Source of the DNA: an uncultured Paracoccaceae bacterium
GTDB taxonomy: Bacteria; Pseudomonadota; Alphaproteobacteria; Rhodobacterales; Rhodobacteraceae
Length of the DNA stretch: 64,000 bases
Assembly (NCBI GenBank): GCA_943787785.1
Contig: CALSNT010000009.1
Location: forward strand, 124,001-188,000
Direction: 5' to 3'
The notes below the pieces were generated by a model. It had not been told where the DNA came from. It saw only the letters and a program-made list of their open reading frames with translations, and ran no database searches. Shown in pieces: positions 52,766-63,046 of this stretch. Within the stretch, counting starts at the first letter, position 1, and every line of letters begins with the position of its first letter. The position numbers and the translations under genes are program-made.

Positions 52766-54916
52766 ATGCAATGGCGGAGGACAAGGGTGGCCCAATTCGG
52801 GCTTTTGCACCGGGGAAGGGCGGGGCTTTCATGGTTGGTGGATGGGCAGCGGGGCCACCTGTTTCCCTGGGCACCGGTGTGCCTGGCGCTTGGAATCGGT
52901 GGCTATTTTTCGCTTCCGGTCGAACCGACGGCGCAGCATTGGGTCATGCTTGGGCTGGCACTGGCGGCATTAGGGATAATTTGGGCCGCAGGGGCGCGCC
53001 ACAACGTTGGCCTGATCGCACTCTGGCTGGTTTTGGCTGGCATCGCCCTTGCCGGGCTGCGCAGCCACAATGTTTCAGACCCGGTTCTGAGTTTTCGTTA
53101 CTACGGGGCGATCGAAGGGCGGGTGGTGACCATCGACCGCTCACTTTCAGACCGAACCCGCCTGACGCTCGATCGGGTGCGGTTGGACCGAGTGTCGCCC
53201 GCGAAAACACCCGGGCGGGTGCGGGTGTCGCTGCATGGCGAGTGGGAGTTTGCGCCCGAAGCCGGCGCGATCATCGCCACCACCGGCCACCTGTCACCAC
53301 CGCAAGGCCCGGCGGAACCCGGAGGCTTCGATTTCCAGCGTCAGGCCTGGTTCCGAGGGCTTGGCGCGGTGGGTTACACGCGCTCACCGGTGGTGCGTCT
53401 CGACTATCCCGGAACAGGTGCGGGGCTGTGGGTCTATCGCCTGCGTCTGAGGATTTCATCGGCGATTCAAGCGCGCCTGCCCGGCGATGGCGGGGCCTTT
53501 GCTGCAGCGGTGACAACCGGCGACCGCTCGGCTATGCGACGCGAAACATTGAACGCGCTGCGCGCCTCGAACCTCGCGCATCTTCTGGCGATTTCGGGGC
53601 TGCACATGGGGCTGCTGACCGGGTTCGTCTTTGGTGCCCTGCGTCTTGGCCTGGCCGCAATCCCTCCACTGGCATTACGCTGGCCGGTTCGAAAAATCGC
53701 CGCCGTCGGAGCGTTGGGGGCAGGGGCCTTCTATCTCGCGCTGTCAGGCGGCAATGTCGCAACCGAACGCGCCTTTATCATGGTTGCCGTCGTCCTTATC
53801 GCCGTCCTGCTCGAGCGCCGCGCGCTCACCCTGCGTGCCGTTGCGCTCGCCGCGCTGATCGTTCTGTTACTGCGCCCGGAAGCACTGATCGAGCCTGGTT
53901 TCCAGATGTCCTTCGCTGCCACAACCGCCCTGATCGCCGCCTTCGGCGCCTTGCGCGGTGCCAGTGTCTTTCGTCTGCCAAAATGGCTGCGGCCGGTTAT
54001 GGCCGTCGTGATCTCGTCTGCCGTTGCCGGGGCCGCAACCGCCCCGTTTGGCGCCGCACATTTTAACCAGGTCGCGCATTACGGGTTGATCGCTAACGTC
54101 CTCAGCGTGCCGCTGATGGGTATTGCCGTGGTGCCGGGGGCAGTCGTTGCTGCCCTGCTTTGGCCGGTTGGCGCGGCAGGTGTCGGATTGGCCCTGATGC
54201 AGCCGGCGATTAACTGGATCCTTGGTGTCGCCGGAACCGTCGCCGCGCGCAACGACGCGGTGACGCTGGTGCCCGCGCCGGGCCCGTGGGTTCTGCCCGT
54301 ACTGGCACTCGGCGGGCTGTTGGTGTTCATTTGGCAAGGCCGCGCGCGGTGGCTTGGACTGGCACCGATGTTCGCCGCATTTTGGCTTTGGGCGACAGTT
54401 GATCGGCCGCTGGCGCTGATCGCAGGGGATGGGGGTATCGTCGGGGTGATGACCCAGCAAGGGCGCGCACTGTCGAAGGAACGCGGCGGCGGCTTCGTTG
54501 CCCGTAGTTGGCTTGAGAATGATGGCGATGCCGCCCTGCAAATGGATGCCGCCGCCCGGCTGAAACCGGTCAAACGCGGGATCTGGACCTATGATCTGGC
54601 AGCGGTCCGGATTTTGCACCTGTCCGGCAAGGCGGGCGTGGCACAGGCAGGCGCCCTATGTGACGGCGGCACGATTGCTGTCGTTGCCGGTGACGGCCCG
54701 GCATCCGGCCCTTGCCTGTTGCTTGATCAGCGGGCTTTGCTTGACACCGGCACGATCGCGATCCTTCGAGACGCCACCGACACGCTGAAACTTGTCAGCG
54801 CATGTGACATGCAGGGGCGTCGCCCATGGAGTCGTTGTGATCATGCAGCAGAAACTCAGGAACGCTGGGCGGATTCAGGTGCCGTTCCCAGCCTGTTCGA
54901 TACCGCAACGCATTAA
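52766..54916 (+). CDS. ComEC/Rec2-family DNA uptake channel protein
   Basis: 716 residues. About 11 predicted membrane helices. The N-terminal OB/DUF4131-like part (about 50-200) is followed by the competence domain with H-L-L-A-I-S-G-L-H-M-G-L-L (about 270), its hallmark. ComEC carries one strand of incoming DNA across the inner membrane. The C-terminal 180 residues lack the H-x-H-x-D-H zinc motif of the beta-lactamase-like nuclease domain, as in many alphaproteobacterial forms. It ends 14 bases from the convergent lexA stop. Confidence 0.92.
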   Translation: MQWRRTRVAQFGLLHRGRAGLSWLVDGQRGHLFPWAPVCLALGIGGYFSLPVEPTAQHWVMLGLALAALGIIWAAGARHNVGLIALWLVLAGIALAGLRSHNVSDPVLSFRYYGAIEGRVVTIDRSLSDRTRLTLDRVRLDRVSPAKTPGRVRVSLHGEWEFAPEAGAIIATTGHLSPPQGPAEPGGFDFQRQAWFRGLGAVGYTRSPVVRLDYPGTGAGLWVYRLRLRISSAIQARLPGDGGAFAAAVTTGDRSAMRRETLNALRASNLAHLLAISGLHMGLLTGFVFGALRLGLAAIPPLALRWPVRKIAAVGALGAGAFYLALSGGNVATERAFIMVAVVLIAVLLERRALTLRAVALAALIVLLLRPEALIEPGFQMSFAATTALIAAFGALRGASVFRLPKWLRPVMAVVISSAVAGAATAPFGAAHFNQVAHYGLIANVLSVPLMGIAVVPGAVVAALLWPVGAAGVGLALMQPAINWILGVAGTVAARNDAVTLVPAPGPWVLPVLALGGLLVFIWQGRARWLGLAPMFAAFWLWATVDRPLALIAGDGGIVGVMTQQGRALSKERGGGFVARSWLENDGDAALQMDAAARLKPVKRGIWTYDLAAVRILHLSGKAGVAQAGALCDGGTIAVVAGDGPASGPCLLLDQRALLDTGTIAILRDATDTLKLVSACDMQGRRPWSRCDHAAETQERWADSGAVPSLFDTATH

Positions 54917-54930
54917 GTGCAGTGTTCGGC

Positions 54931-55617
54931 TCAATACGTTCGGATCAGCCCGACCAAACGGCCTTGCACCTTGACCTGGTTGTCGCGGAACACACGAGTC
55001 TCATAAGCCGGGTTCGCCGCTTCAAGCGCGATCGAGCCGCCATTGCGCCGAAAGCGTTTCAGCGTCGCCTCCTGCCCCTCAACAAGGGCCACAACAATAT
55101 CGCCATTGTCCGCAGTGGGCGTTTCGCGAATGACGACAACGTCGCCATCATTGATGCCGGCGTCGATCATCGAGTCGCCTTTGACCTCCAGCGCGTAGTG
55201 ATGCCCATTGCCGGCCAACATCTGACCCGGCACGGCAACATGGTGTGAGACTTCGCTGATCGCTTCGATCGGAACACCGGCAGCGATCCGACCCATGACC
55301 GGAATATCCAGCGCATCGGCTTCGACTGGTTGCGCAGCGGCCGGGCGGGGACGTTTGTCGCCCTCGATCACACGCGGGTTGAAGGGGCGGGCCTTTTCCA
55401 TCGCTTCCGGCAATTTCAGGATTTCCAGAGCGCGCGCGCGATGCGGCAACCGACGGATAAACCCGCGTTCTTCCAACGCTGTAATCAGCCGATGAATGCC
55501 GGATTTAGAGCGCAGGTCCAGCGCGTCTTTCATTTCCTCGAACGAGGGCGATACCCCGTCCTGCTGCACCCGACGATTGATGAAATTCAGCAATTCCAGT
55601 TGCTTGCGCGTCAGCAT
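54931..55617 (-). CDS. lexA: SOS repressor LexA
   Basis: 228 residues. The winged helix DNA-binding domain covers residues 1-70 ([13 protein letters not shown]). The self-cleavage site is A-A-G-V-P (A-G bond) near 110, the nucleophile in K-G-D-S-M-I-D-A-G (Ser) and the lysine in [10 protein letters not shown] linker with proline/alanine joins the domains. It represses its own gene and DNA-repair genes by binding GTTC-N7-GTTC; a perfect copy lies 22-36 bases before its start. Confidence 0.97.
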   Translation of the reverse strand: MLTRKQLELLNFINRRVQQDGVSPSFEEMKDALDLRSKSGIHRLITALEERGFIRRLPHRARALEILKLPEAMEKARPFNPRVIEGDKRPRPAAAQPVEADALDIPVMGRIAAGVPIEAISEVSHHVAVPGQMLAGNGHHYALEVKGDSMIDAGINDGDVVVIRETPTADNGDIVVALVEGQEATLKRFRRNGGSIALEAANPAYETRVFRDNQVKVQGRLVGLIRTY

Positions 55618-55638
55618 GTTTACACCCTGTTAACCTGT

Positions 55639-55653
55639 GTTCAGGGTATGTTC
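55639..55653. promoter_or_regulatory. LexA-binding SOS box of lexA
   Basis: GTTC-AGGGTAT-GTTC, a perfect match to the alphaproteobacterial SOS box GTTC-N7-GTTC, just upstream of the lexA ATG. It supports autoregulation. Confidence 0.9.
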
Positions 55654-55691
55654 TAATGCTGTTCCTGTTTCGTGTCAACTGGTGCGATTGT

Positions 55692-56861
55692 TTACAAATC
55701 AACAATCTCGACGGGGCTGCCTTTGGCTGCGGCTTCGGCACTCGGCGGCCTGACAATCAACGCATTCGCAGCGGCGAGTACACTCAGCAGGGCGCTGTCC
55801 TGACGCTCGTACGGGGTCACAGTTGTCCCCTCGCGGTGGGCACGCAAATAGTGTTCACGCGGCCCGTTTGGCGGCATGGCTTTGCCAAGCGTGGCGCGTT
55901 TGCGCGGCGTCGCCACCGCGGGAAGCCCCAGCATTTTCCGAAGTGCCGGCAAGATAAAGATATGACCGCAAACCATTGAAGAAACGGGGTTTCCCGGAAG
56001 CCCGATCATTACCGCGCCACCCACCATTCCCGCCATAAGCGGCTTCCCTGGGCGCATGGCGACGCGGTGCAGCGCCATTTCGGCCCCCCGTTCGATGGCC
56101 ACCTGAGCCACCAGATCACGATCACCGACTGACGCGCCTCCTATTGTGATCACAAGATCCGCGCCTTCGGCCAGATCGAATGCCGAGTGGAGCGCTTCCG
56201 TGGTATCCGCCGCAATCGGCAACAGGCGCGGTGTGGCGCCAACGCCTTCAAGCATCGCCGCAAGGCCAAGGGCATTGGACGCAATTATCTGGTCCGGTCG
56301 CGGCATTTCGCCCGGCTGAACCAACTCGTCACCCGTTGCGATGATGGCGACGTCCGGGCGACAGGCGACGGTGACGTGTGAAGCATTCATCGAGGCGAAC
56401 AGTGCAACATGAGAAGGTGTGATCACGAGCGGAGCTTCGATTGCCTCCCCCGCCTTGAAATCGGCCCCGGCAGGGCGGATGTAGGGCGACTGGTCGGCCT
56501 CGTCCAGCAAGGTAATCCGGGATCCCTCGCGCAACACATCTTCCTGAATAACAACGCGGATTGCGCCATCCGGAACCGGGGCCCCGGTGAAAATTCGCAC
56601 GGCTTGCCCGGTGCCAAGATTACCGATGAACCGTTCGCCTGCTGCACTCTCCCCTACAACCTGAAAGCTGTCGCCCGCACTGGCGTGATCACAAATTGCA
56701 TAGCCATCCATGATCGAGGCAGCAAACGGTGGTTGATCAACAGCAGCGGTGACCGGCGCGGCAAGCACGCGGCCTGCGGCCTGCCGAAGCGGGACGGATT
56801 CGGTACTCAACGGCGTGACGAGGCTGAATATGCGGTCCAGCGCTTCCTCGACCGATATCAT
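55692..56861 (-). CDS. moeA: Molybdopterin molybdotransferase MoeA
   Basis: 389 residues. Inserts molybdate into molybdopterin adenylate in molybdenum cofactor synthesis. It starts [21 protein letters not shown] (about 47-56), T-G-D-E-L-V (about 183) and G-G-A-S-V-G-D-R-D (about 248, substrate-binding) and P-G-K-P-L (about 275) are typical. The stop-start junction with moaC overlaps by one base. Confidence 0.95.
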   Translation of the reverse strand: MISVEEALDRIFSLVTPLSTESVPLRQAAGRVLAAPVTAAVDQPPFAASIMDGYAICDHASAGDSFQVVGESAAGERFIGNLGTGQAVRIFTGAPVPDGAIRVVIQEDVLREGSRITLLDEADQSPYIRPAGADFKAGEAIEAPLVITPSHVALFASMNASHVTVACRPDVAIIATGDELVQPGEMPRPDQIIASNALGLAAMLEGVGATPRLLPIAADTTEALHSAFDLAEGADLVITIGGASVGDRDLVAQVAIERGAEMALHRVAMRPGKPLMAGMVGGAVMIGLPGNPVSSMVCGHIFILPALRKMLGLPAVATPRKRATLGKAMPPNGPREHYLRAHREGTTVTPYERQDSALLSVLAAANALIVRPPSAEAAAKGSPVEIVDL

Positions 56862-57337
56862 CAGGTCGCCTCGTAAAGGCCTGATTTACCGCCCTCTTTG
56901 CGGAGCAATTTTATCTCTGAAATGACCATCGACTTCTCAACGGCTTTGACCATGTCGTAGATCGTCAACGCCGTTGCCGAAACTGCGGTGAGCGCTTCCA
57001 TTTCAACGCCGGTCTGCCCAGTCGTCTTGACCGTCGCAGTGATGCGCACGCCGGGAAGGCTGGCGTCAGGGGTCAACTCAATGGCGACCTTGCTGATCGG
57101 CAGGGGGTGGCACAGCGGTATCAGTTCGGACGTTTTCTTGGCCGCCATGATCCCCGCCAGTCGGGCGACGCCAAGGACATCTCCTTTCCTAGCGCTGCCA
57201 TCTTCAACGATTGCAAGAGTTTCCGGGGACATCTTGATGTGTCCACCTGCCGTCGCAGACCGTGCTGTCACATCTTTGCCGGACACATCGACCATATGCG
57301 CGCGACCGGTGGCGTCGAAGTGGCTGAGCCCACTCAT
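56861..57337 (-). CDS. moaC: Cyclic pyranopterin monophosphate synthase MoaC
   Basis: 158 residues. With MoaA it turns GTP into cyclic pyranopterin monophosphate, first step of Moco synthesis. [12 protein letters not shown] at the start, [10 protein letters not shown] (about 73-82) and [10 protein letters not shown] are the family motifs. It overlaps trpC by four bases. Confidence 0.97.
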   Translation of the reverse strand: MSGLSHFDATGRAHMVDVSGKDVTARSATAGGHIKMSPETLAIVEDGSARKGDVLGVARLAGIMAAKKTSELIPLCHPLPISKVAIELTPDASLPGVRITATVKTTGQTGVEMEALTAVSATALTIYDMVKAVEKSMVISEIKLLRKEGGKSGLYEAT

Positions 57338-58134
57338 GCGGGCACCGGCGCAGCCAGGATTGCGCGTGTGGCGGCGGTCACATCGGCTTGGCGCATCAGG
57401 CTTTCACCGATCAGGAAAATCCGCGCGCCGCATTTCGCAACACGGGCAAGATCTGCAGGCGTGAACAGGCCGCTTTCAGAAATTAATGTGCGTTTCCCGC
57501 CTGCCAGGGGCGCAAGTTCTTCCGTAGTTGCAAGATCGGTTTCGAATATCTTGAGATTACGGTTGTTAATGCCAAGGAGCGGCGACCGAAGTGCCTTGGC
57601 GCGGTCCAACTCCTCCCCGTCGTGGACCTCGACCAGAACAGACATGCCCCAGGCTTCTGCGGCGTCTTCCAACTCGGCGGCTTGGGCGTCAGACACGGCA
57701 GCCATGATGATCAGAATGCAATCTGCCCCAAGGGCGCGGCTTTCGGCGACCTGCCATGGATCATAGAGGAAATCCTTGCGCAAAACCGGCAGATCGACTG
57801 CCGCGCGGGCGGCGACCAGATAGCTGTCGTCACCCTGAAATGATGGGCCATCGGTCAAGACCGAAAGGCAGGTCGCGCCGCCTGCGGCGTAGGCACGGGC
57901 CAGGGCCGGCGGATCAAAGTCAGCGCGGATCAATCCCTTGGAGGGGCTGGCTTTTTTAATCTCTGCGATCAGGCCATAACCGGTTTTTGACGCTTCGATC
58001 AGGCGGTTGGCAAACGGGCGCACCGGCGCGGCGGCACGTGCGGCGTCTTCCACGTCCGCCAATGGGCGTGCGGCTTTGCGGGCAGCGACGTCGGCGAGTT
58101 TGTAGTCGCGGATGCGGTCTAGGACATTGGCCAT
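57334..58134 (-). CDS. trpC: Indole-3-glycerol phosphate synthase
   Basis: About 266 residues, a TIM barrel closing the indole ring in tryptophan synthesis. [15 protein letters not shown] (about 53-67) contains the catalytic lysine and phosphate loop; I-N-N-R-N-L and L-I-S-E-S-G are the later family motifs. ATG 58134 overlaps the last base of the trpD stop (TGATG); a GTG three bases earlier is also possible. Confidence 0.97.
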   Translation of the reverse strand: MANVLDRIRDYKLADVAARKAARPLADVEDAARAAAPVRPFANRLIEASKTGYGLIAEIKKASPSKGLIRADFDPPALARAYAAGGATCLSVLTDGPSFQGDDSYLVAARAAVDLPVLRKDFLYDPWQVAESRALGADCILIIMAAVSDAQAAELEDAAEAWGMSVLVEVHDGEELDRAKALRSPLLGINNRNLKIFETDLATTEELAPLAGGKRTLISESGLFTPADLARVAKCGARIFLIGESLMRQADVTAATRAILAAPVPA

Positions 58135-59153
58135 CACGTCGTCCCTTTGGTGATTTTCGCCAGACCCTCAACCTTGGCTTTCGCGGCTCCGCTGTCGATG
58201 CTTTCGCGGGCCATCTCGGCACCGTCCTTCAGGTTTTCGACGCGACCGGCCACAACCAGCGCAGCAGCGGAGTTGAGCAGGACTGCGTCGCGGAACGCCG
58301 ACGCCTCACCAGCCAGCAAGGCGCGGAATGCCCTGGCGTTTTCGGCGGGGGTTCCCCCCTCAATTGCCTCGAACGGATGCTGAGGCAGGCCTGCATCTTC
58401 CGCTGCCACCTCGGTTTCGGTGACTACTCCGTCGGCCAAAACGGCAACCCTTGACTGCGCGGATATGGCCAACTCGTCGGATCCATCACCACCGTGGACC
58501 AACCATGCGGCCTCGGACCCAAGCGATAGCAGTGTTTCAGCCATCGGACGGATCAGATCGGGGGAAAACGCTCCGGTTAACTGGCGCTTCACTCCGGCCG
58601 GATTTGTCAGTGGTCCCAATATGTTGAAGATCGTTCTTGTGCCAAGTTCTGCGCGCGTCGGCATTACATGAGCGGTGGCCGGATGGTGCATCGGGGCCAT
58701 CATGAAGCCGATCCCGACCTCGGCCAAAGCGCGTTCCACCACGTCCGGGCCGACCATGACGTCGATACCCATTTCGGTCAGCGCATCCGCTGCACCGGAC
58801 TTTGACGACAGGTTGCGGTTGCCATGCTTGGCGACCGGGACGCCAGCGCCTGCGACCACGAAAGCCGTCGCGGTCGAGATGTTGAGTGTTCCCTTGCCAT
58901 CGCCCCCGGTACCGACGATGTCCATCGCCCCTTCCGGCGCCCGCACCGCTTTGCATTTGCGGCGCATCACCGCGGCGGCGGCTGCGTATTCGTCTACAGT
59001 CTCGCCGCGTGTGCGCATCGCCATCAGCAGTCCGCCGGTTTGGCTGGGCGTGGCTTCGCCGTCGAACAGGATGGCAAAGGCAGATTCGGCCTCGACGCGG
59101 GTCAGCGGGCGTTCGGCAGCGGCAGCGATGAGGGGTTTCAGAGCATCACTCAT
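58134..59153 (-). CDS. trpD: Anthranilate phosphoribosyltransferase
   Basis: 339 residues. Adds phosphoribosyl to anthranilate. [14 protein letters not shown] (about 82-95) is the PRPP-binding loop, K-H-G-N-R (about 109) binds anthranilate, [10 protein letters not shown] (about 180) is also conserved. Its start overlaps the trpG stop by four bases. Confidence 0.97.
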   Translation of the reverse strand: MSDALKPLIAAAAERPLTRVEAESAFAILFDGEATPSQTGGLLMAMRTRGETVDEYAAAAAVMRRKCKAVRAPEGAMDIVGTGGDGKGTLNISTATAFVVAGAGVPVAKHGNRNLSSKSGAADALTEMGIDVMVGPDVVERALAEVGIGFMMAPMHHPATAHVMPTRAELGTRTIFNILGPLTNPAGVKRQLTGAFSPDLIRPMAETLLSLGSEAAWLVHGGDGSDELAISAQSRVAVLADGVVTETEVAAEDAGLPQHPFEAIEGGTPAENARAFRALLAGEASAFRDAVLLNSAAALVVAGRVENLKDGAEMARESIDSGAAKAKVEGLAKITKGTT

Positions 59154-59731
59154 GCGGGCACCGGAACCAGATCAAGGAAGTTTCGCAGCATTTTATGGCC
59201 GTGTTCCGATCTGATACTTTCGGGGTGGAACTGAACTCCATGTACCGGCAGCGTTTTATGGGACAGACCCATGATTGTTCCGTCATCCAGCTCCGCCGAC
59301 ACCTCCAGCACATCGGGCAGGGTACCCCGGTCGACGATTAGCGAGTGATAGCGTGTCGCATTCAATGGCGAGGGCAGATCGCGGAACAATCCGGCACCGC
59401 CATGCCGGATGCTTCCAAGTTTTCCATGAACGATATCAGCTGCTTGCACGATTTTGCCGCCGAAGGCCTGACCGATGGTCTGGTGTCCCAGACAGACGCC
59501 CAATAGCGGAGTGCCGGTTTCGGCCGCCGCCTCGGTCAGGGCAAGGCAGATCCCGGCGCGGTCCGGATCGCAAGGCCCTGGCGACAGAATGATGCCTGCC
59601 GGATGCAGTGCCATTGCGGCCTGTACGTCCAGCGCGTCGTTGCGCTCGACACGCACCTCAGCGCCCAACTCACCCAGATAATGGACGAGGTTGAAGGTAA
59701 AGCTGTCGTAGTTGTCGATCAGCAGAAGCAT
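59150..59731 (-). CDS. trpG: Anthranilate synthase glutamine amidotransferase component
   Basis: 193 residues of class-I amidotransferase. Nucleophile in G-V-C-L-G-H-Q (about 80-86), H and E in Q-F-H-P-E-S-I (about 170-176). It supplies ammonia to TrpE, which is not in the window, and heads the tightly overlapped operon trpG-trpD-trpC-moaC-moeA, with lexA following after 74 bases. It may also serve as PabA for folate synthesis. Confidence 0.95.
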   Translation of the reverse strand: MLLLIDNYDSFTFNLVHYLGELGAEVRVERNDALDVQAAMALHPAGIILSPGPCDPDRAGICLALTEAAAETGTPLLGVCLGHQTIGQAFGGKIVQAADIVHGKLGSIRHGGAGLFRDLPSPLNATRYHSLIVDRGTLPDVLEVSAELDDGTIMGLSHKTLPVHGVQFHPESIRSEHGHKMLRNFLDLVPVPA

Positions 59732-59868
59732 GCTTTTAAGGTCCGGATCGCAGAATAAGGGGTCGTCGGGGCGGTTTTGTCGCGGTATACTTGCCCAGAG
59801 GCATCGCCGACGGTCAAGGGGACATCAGATCTCTTGCGGCCCGGCACGCAAAAAGGCGGAGCAGTACC

Positions 59869-61707
59869 ATGATACGTGGCATGATCTCGGGGTTGATCTG
59901 GGGTGCGGTGTTTAGCGCCGGTCTGGGCGTGACACTGACACAGTTCGGCGGGCGGATCGACGTGGTGCGCACCGCAGTGCCTCCGGCAGCTGTTGATGCG
60001 GCAGGGGGGACGGTCCCGGCTGTAGATACGTCCGCTGGCGCAACCGGCACCGCACTTGGCACGACACCGACGATCAGCGACACGCCGCAGCCGGGAAGCC
60101 AGCCCGCAGCTGAAACGGCGGTGGACGGTTCCGGCGATGTGGCACGGCCTGCGACCATCTCGGTCGATGGCGTTGCATCCGCTACGTCGCCCGAGGGCGA
60201 GGATGCTTCCGGCCCGGCCGAGGGTCAGGCCCCGGAACTGGCGCGTAGCCCGCAGGCCGAGTTGCCACAGACCGGGGCTGACGGATTGCCGACGCGGGTA
60301 CCGGACGCGCCGGTGGCAGGTGGGTCCGAGGCTGTCAGGGCACCCGATACGCCGACCGCGCCAGCAGGTCAGGAAGATGCCCCGGAGGCCCCTCAGGTCG
60401 CATCGGTTGGCTCCGGGTCCGTGTCGGATACGCCAAGCGCGCCGGGTGTCGAATCCGCAGGCGCGGGTGATGCAATAATAGCAGGCGCCGCCCCACCGGA
60501 AGCGCCTGGCGCAATGGCAGCACCTGGCGACCCTTCCGCTCTGGAGGATCAGACTGATGGCGTGGCGGTAAATCCCGTATCCGATGCCCGCCCCTCAACA
60601 CCTCGTCCGGCGGCGCCGGGGCGCGTTGTAAATAACGATCTGGATGATGACGTTTTGGCAGCGCTTGAGCCTGCCGACGCGCCGCGTCGTATTGTACTAC
60701 CGCAAACTCAGGAACGGGACGCGGCATTGGAATCACCCCGTGACCGCGCTGCCCCGGATGTTGGGTCAAATCCCGAAGCCGAGCCAAGCGAACAAGACCT
60801 CGCATTGGACGACGAGCCCGAACCGCAAACTGAAGGTGCGCGGTCGGCAGCGCGCGTCGTGGTCAATCGCCTCCCCCGTATCGGCGACCCGCTTCCGGGT
60901 GAGGAGGCTGCAGACGCTGCAGATGTGGGACAGGCCGACGAAGGTGAGGAAGAATCGACCGAGGTTGCAGCACTTGAGCCCTCAGAGTCGACCGCAGTAG
61001 ACGTCACGGATGGGAACGCAGAGTCTGACCCTGTCGTGGTTGAAGGCAGCGGCGCGTTATATGCAAACTCCGTACCGTTCGATCGTGTTGACGACGAACC
61101 TGTGATGGCGGTCGTGTTGATTGATGATCCCAACGCCAGTACGAATTTTAGGGCCCTTCCAATTTCGGTAACGATCGCCGTCGCGTCGGACTCCGTCGGG
61201 TCGGTGCAGCGCGCGCAGCAACATCGCGAAGCAGGTCGCGAAGTTGTGCTGATCCCCCCAATCACAGGCAGTGATAGTCGCACCGATATTGCCCGCAGAC
61301 TGACCGAAGCTATGCAGAATATCCCGGAAGCCGTCGCCGTCATGGACATGCCCGGCCAGGCATTTCAGCGGAGCCGATTTGCGGTTGACGAGGTGATGGT
61401 GGCGCTTGCTGGATCCGGCCACGGAATGATCATCTACCCAGGTGAGCTGAATACTGCAGAGCGATTGGGCGTTCAGCAAAATGTCGCGACAGCGCGCGTA
61501 TTTCGTGAAATCGACGGACTTGGGCAAGACGCGGCCGCGGTCAAGTTGTTGCTGGATCAGGCGGCCTTTCAAGCGCGTCAATTGAACACGGTCATCCTGA
61601 TCGGGCGTAACCGTCCGGAAACAGTGCAGGCACTGGCGGAATGGGTTGACCGGCGGTTGGATAACTCGGTGAAGCTGGCACCGGTATCGGTGGCGCTGAA
61701 ACCCTGA
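59869..61707 (+). CDS. Divergent polysaccharide deacetylase (YibQ/DUF610) with long acidic linker
   Basis: About 612 residues. A membrane segment (residues 5-25, M-I-S-G-L-I-W-G-A-V-F-S-A-G-L-G-V) anchors it. Then about 370 residues rich in Pro, Ala, Glu, Asp and Gly, without clear fold, probably a spacer across the periplasm. The last 220 residues (from A-V-V-L-I-D-D-P) match the divergent polysaccharide deacetylase fold: I-D-D, L-P-I-S-V-T-I-A and E-V-V-L-I-P-P. Catalytic metal residues of true deacetylases are mostly missing. Start 59869 has GGCGGAG before it; an upstream TTG at 59791 is less likely. Divergent from trpG. Confidence 0.82.
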   Translation: MIRGMISGLIWGAVFSAGLGVTLTQFGGRIDVVRTAVPPAAVDAAGGTVPAVDTSAGATGTALGTTPTISDTPQPGSQPAAETAVDGSGDVARPATISVDGVASATSPEGEDASGPAEGQAPELARSPQAELPQTGADGLPTRVPDAPVAGGSEAVRAPDTPTAPAGQEDAPEAPQVASVGSGSVSDTPSAPGVESAGAGDAIIAGAAPPEAPGAMAAPGDPSALEDQTDGVAVNPVSDARPSTPRPAAPGRVVNNDLDDDVLAALEPADAPRRIVLPQTQERDAALESPRDRAAPDVGSNPEAEPSEQDLALDDEPEPQTEGARSAARVVVNRLPRIGDPLPGEEAADAADVGQADEGEEESTEVAALEPSESTAVDVTDGNAESDPVVVEGSGALYANSVPFDRVDDEPVMAVVLIDDPNASTNFRALPISVTIAVASDSVGSVQRAQQHREAGREVVLIPPITGSDSRTDIARRLTEAMQNIPEAVAVMDMPGQAFQRSRFAVDEVMVALAGSGHGMIIYPGELNTAERLGVQQNVATARVFREIDGLGQDAAAVKLLLDQAAFQARQLNTVILIGRNRPETVQALAEWVDRRLDNSVKLAPVSVALKP

Positions 61708-61833
61708 ACGGGGTGAGCTAGGTGTTTCGCACGTGATGATTGGTGGCGACCAACACCTGTTGTGACGCGGGCATGTGCACCCGCTGGCAGTTTGCCCGTG
61801 CCAAAGCGGCTCGGTCGCGCTGTTGGCTGACAG

Positions 61834-62925
61834 CTAGTTGCGTACGTCCTGCAGGAACCATTCGGTCGGTATTTCACGTCCCAGACCCTGCGCGACAGCC
61901 GCCTCGTAGGCGGCCCCAGCCACGGCGAAGAACTGGGCACCCTGCAGGTTGCCGCGTTCGGACCAGGTGATCTGGTCGTCGTTTGTACGGCCCGGTCTTG
62001 CACCGCTGGCCAGCTCGGCCAGGGTCACGCGCTTTTCAGGCAACATCACGCCGTGGGCGCGTTTGGCCTTGGCCGTTTCGCCCGCGCGGCGCACCTTCCA
62101 GGTCAGATGTTCGTCACTGATCGGCGCGTCCATCCCTTCCGCATTCGGCGTATCGCCGAACCGCAGATAGGCGTCTACGCGTTCAAGCGTGCGGGCATCC
62201 GGCAACCCTCCGGCCCCGACGTTGAGGACGTGTGTGCCGGACTCCAGTAGGTCTCCGTCCAGCACCGGAGCCGTGGCATTGGTGCATCCCGCGACGATGT
62301 CCGCGCCGCGATAAACCAGATCCGGCGCGTCGCAAACCTGCACCTCAATCCCGTGGCGCGCGCGCATCCGGGCGGCGAAATCCTCTCGCCGGGCGGGGGT
62401 GGGGCTGAAAACCTGTAGTTTGCGGATCGGCCGGGCGGTGCAAATCGCCATCATGAAGGTGTTCGCCATCCCGCCTGAGCCAAGCATGCCCACAACCTCG
62501 GCATCGTCACGCGCCATATATTTTACGCCAAGGCCGCCATCCGCGCCGACCCGCAGGTGCTGTAATACACCGTCGTTTATGAAGGCCAGTGGGGTGCCGG
62601 TTTCGACGCTGGTCAGCAGGATCAACCCGCAGAACAGGCCCGGTTCGTGGCAGAATTTCTCCTGCCGCCGGCTGCCATCGGGGTTGGTTTCGTAGTGGAT
62701 GATGTCCGACTTCATCCGGATCGCGAAATAACCGTCCGTCGACCCACCCTCCATCGTTCCCCAGCGGTAGGTCCGACCCGGATCACTGGTCGGGATCGAG
62801 ATGTCGATGCGCGGGCGACAGGTGGCTGTGCCCCTGGCTATGCCGAGGTAGGACGCTTCCAGCGCCGCCATGGTCATTTCCATGGTCAGGACTTTGGAGA
62901 TTGTGGGGTTGTCGAGGATAAGCAT
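61834..62925 (-). CDS. Ornithine cyclodeaminase family protein
   Basis: 363 residues of the OCD/mu-crystallin family with a Rossmann NAD(P) site: G-M-L-G-S-G-G-M-A (about 150-158). Members act as ornithine cyclodeaminase, ketimine reductase or alanine dehydrogenase. The N-terminal half binds the substrate (K-S-D-I-I-H-Y-E region). It follows the TctAB genes in the same direction, after 121 bases with a strong hairpin, so a link between transporter substrate and this enzyme is possible but not shown. Exact reaction unknown. Confidence 0.88.
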   Translation of the reverse strand: MLILDNPTISKVLTMEMTMAALEASYLGIARGTATCRPRIDISIPTSDPGRTYRWGTMEGGSTDGYFAIRMKSDIIHYETNPDGSRRQEKFCHEPGLFCGLILLTSVETGTPLAFINDGVLQHLRVGADGGLGVKYMARDDAEVVGMLGSGGMANTFMMAICTARPIRKLQVFSPTPARREDFAARMRARHGIEVQVCDAPDLVYRGADIVAGCTNATAPVLDGDLLESGTHVLNVGAGGLPDARTLERVDAYLRFGDTPNAEGMDAPISDEHLTWKVRRAGETAKAKRAHGVMLPEKRVTLAELASGARPGRTNDDQITWSERGNLQGAQFFAVAGAAYEAAVAQGLGREIPTEWFLQDVRN

Positions 62926-62970
62926 GATGCCTCCCTACACTTCTGCTCCGGGCCATTTCGCCGGGGCCAT

Positions 62971-63019
62971 GCCTGACCTTTCCCCCGAGAAGGCGCACTG
63001 CGCCTCCCCATGGTCAGGC
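62971..63019. terminator. Nested inverted repeat between tctB and the OCD gene
   Basis: GCCTGACC (62971-62978) pairs with GGTCAGGC (63012-63019), and inside it GGCGC pairs with GCGCC around ACT. A two-part hairpin forms in RNA from either strand. No T tract. It may end or attenuate the TctAB transcript, or set the OCD expression level. Confidence 0.5.
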
Positions 63020-63046
63020 GCGACCCTCTGTTTGAGGCAAATGCAC

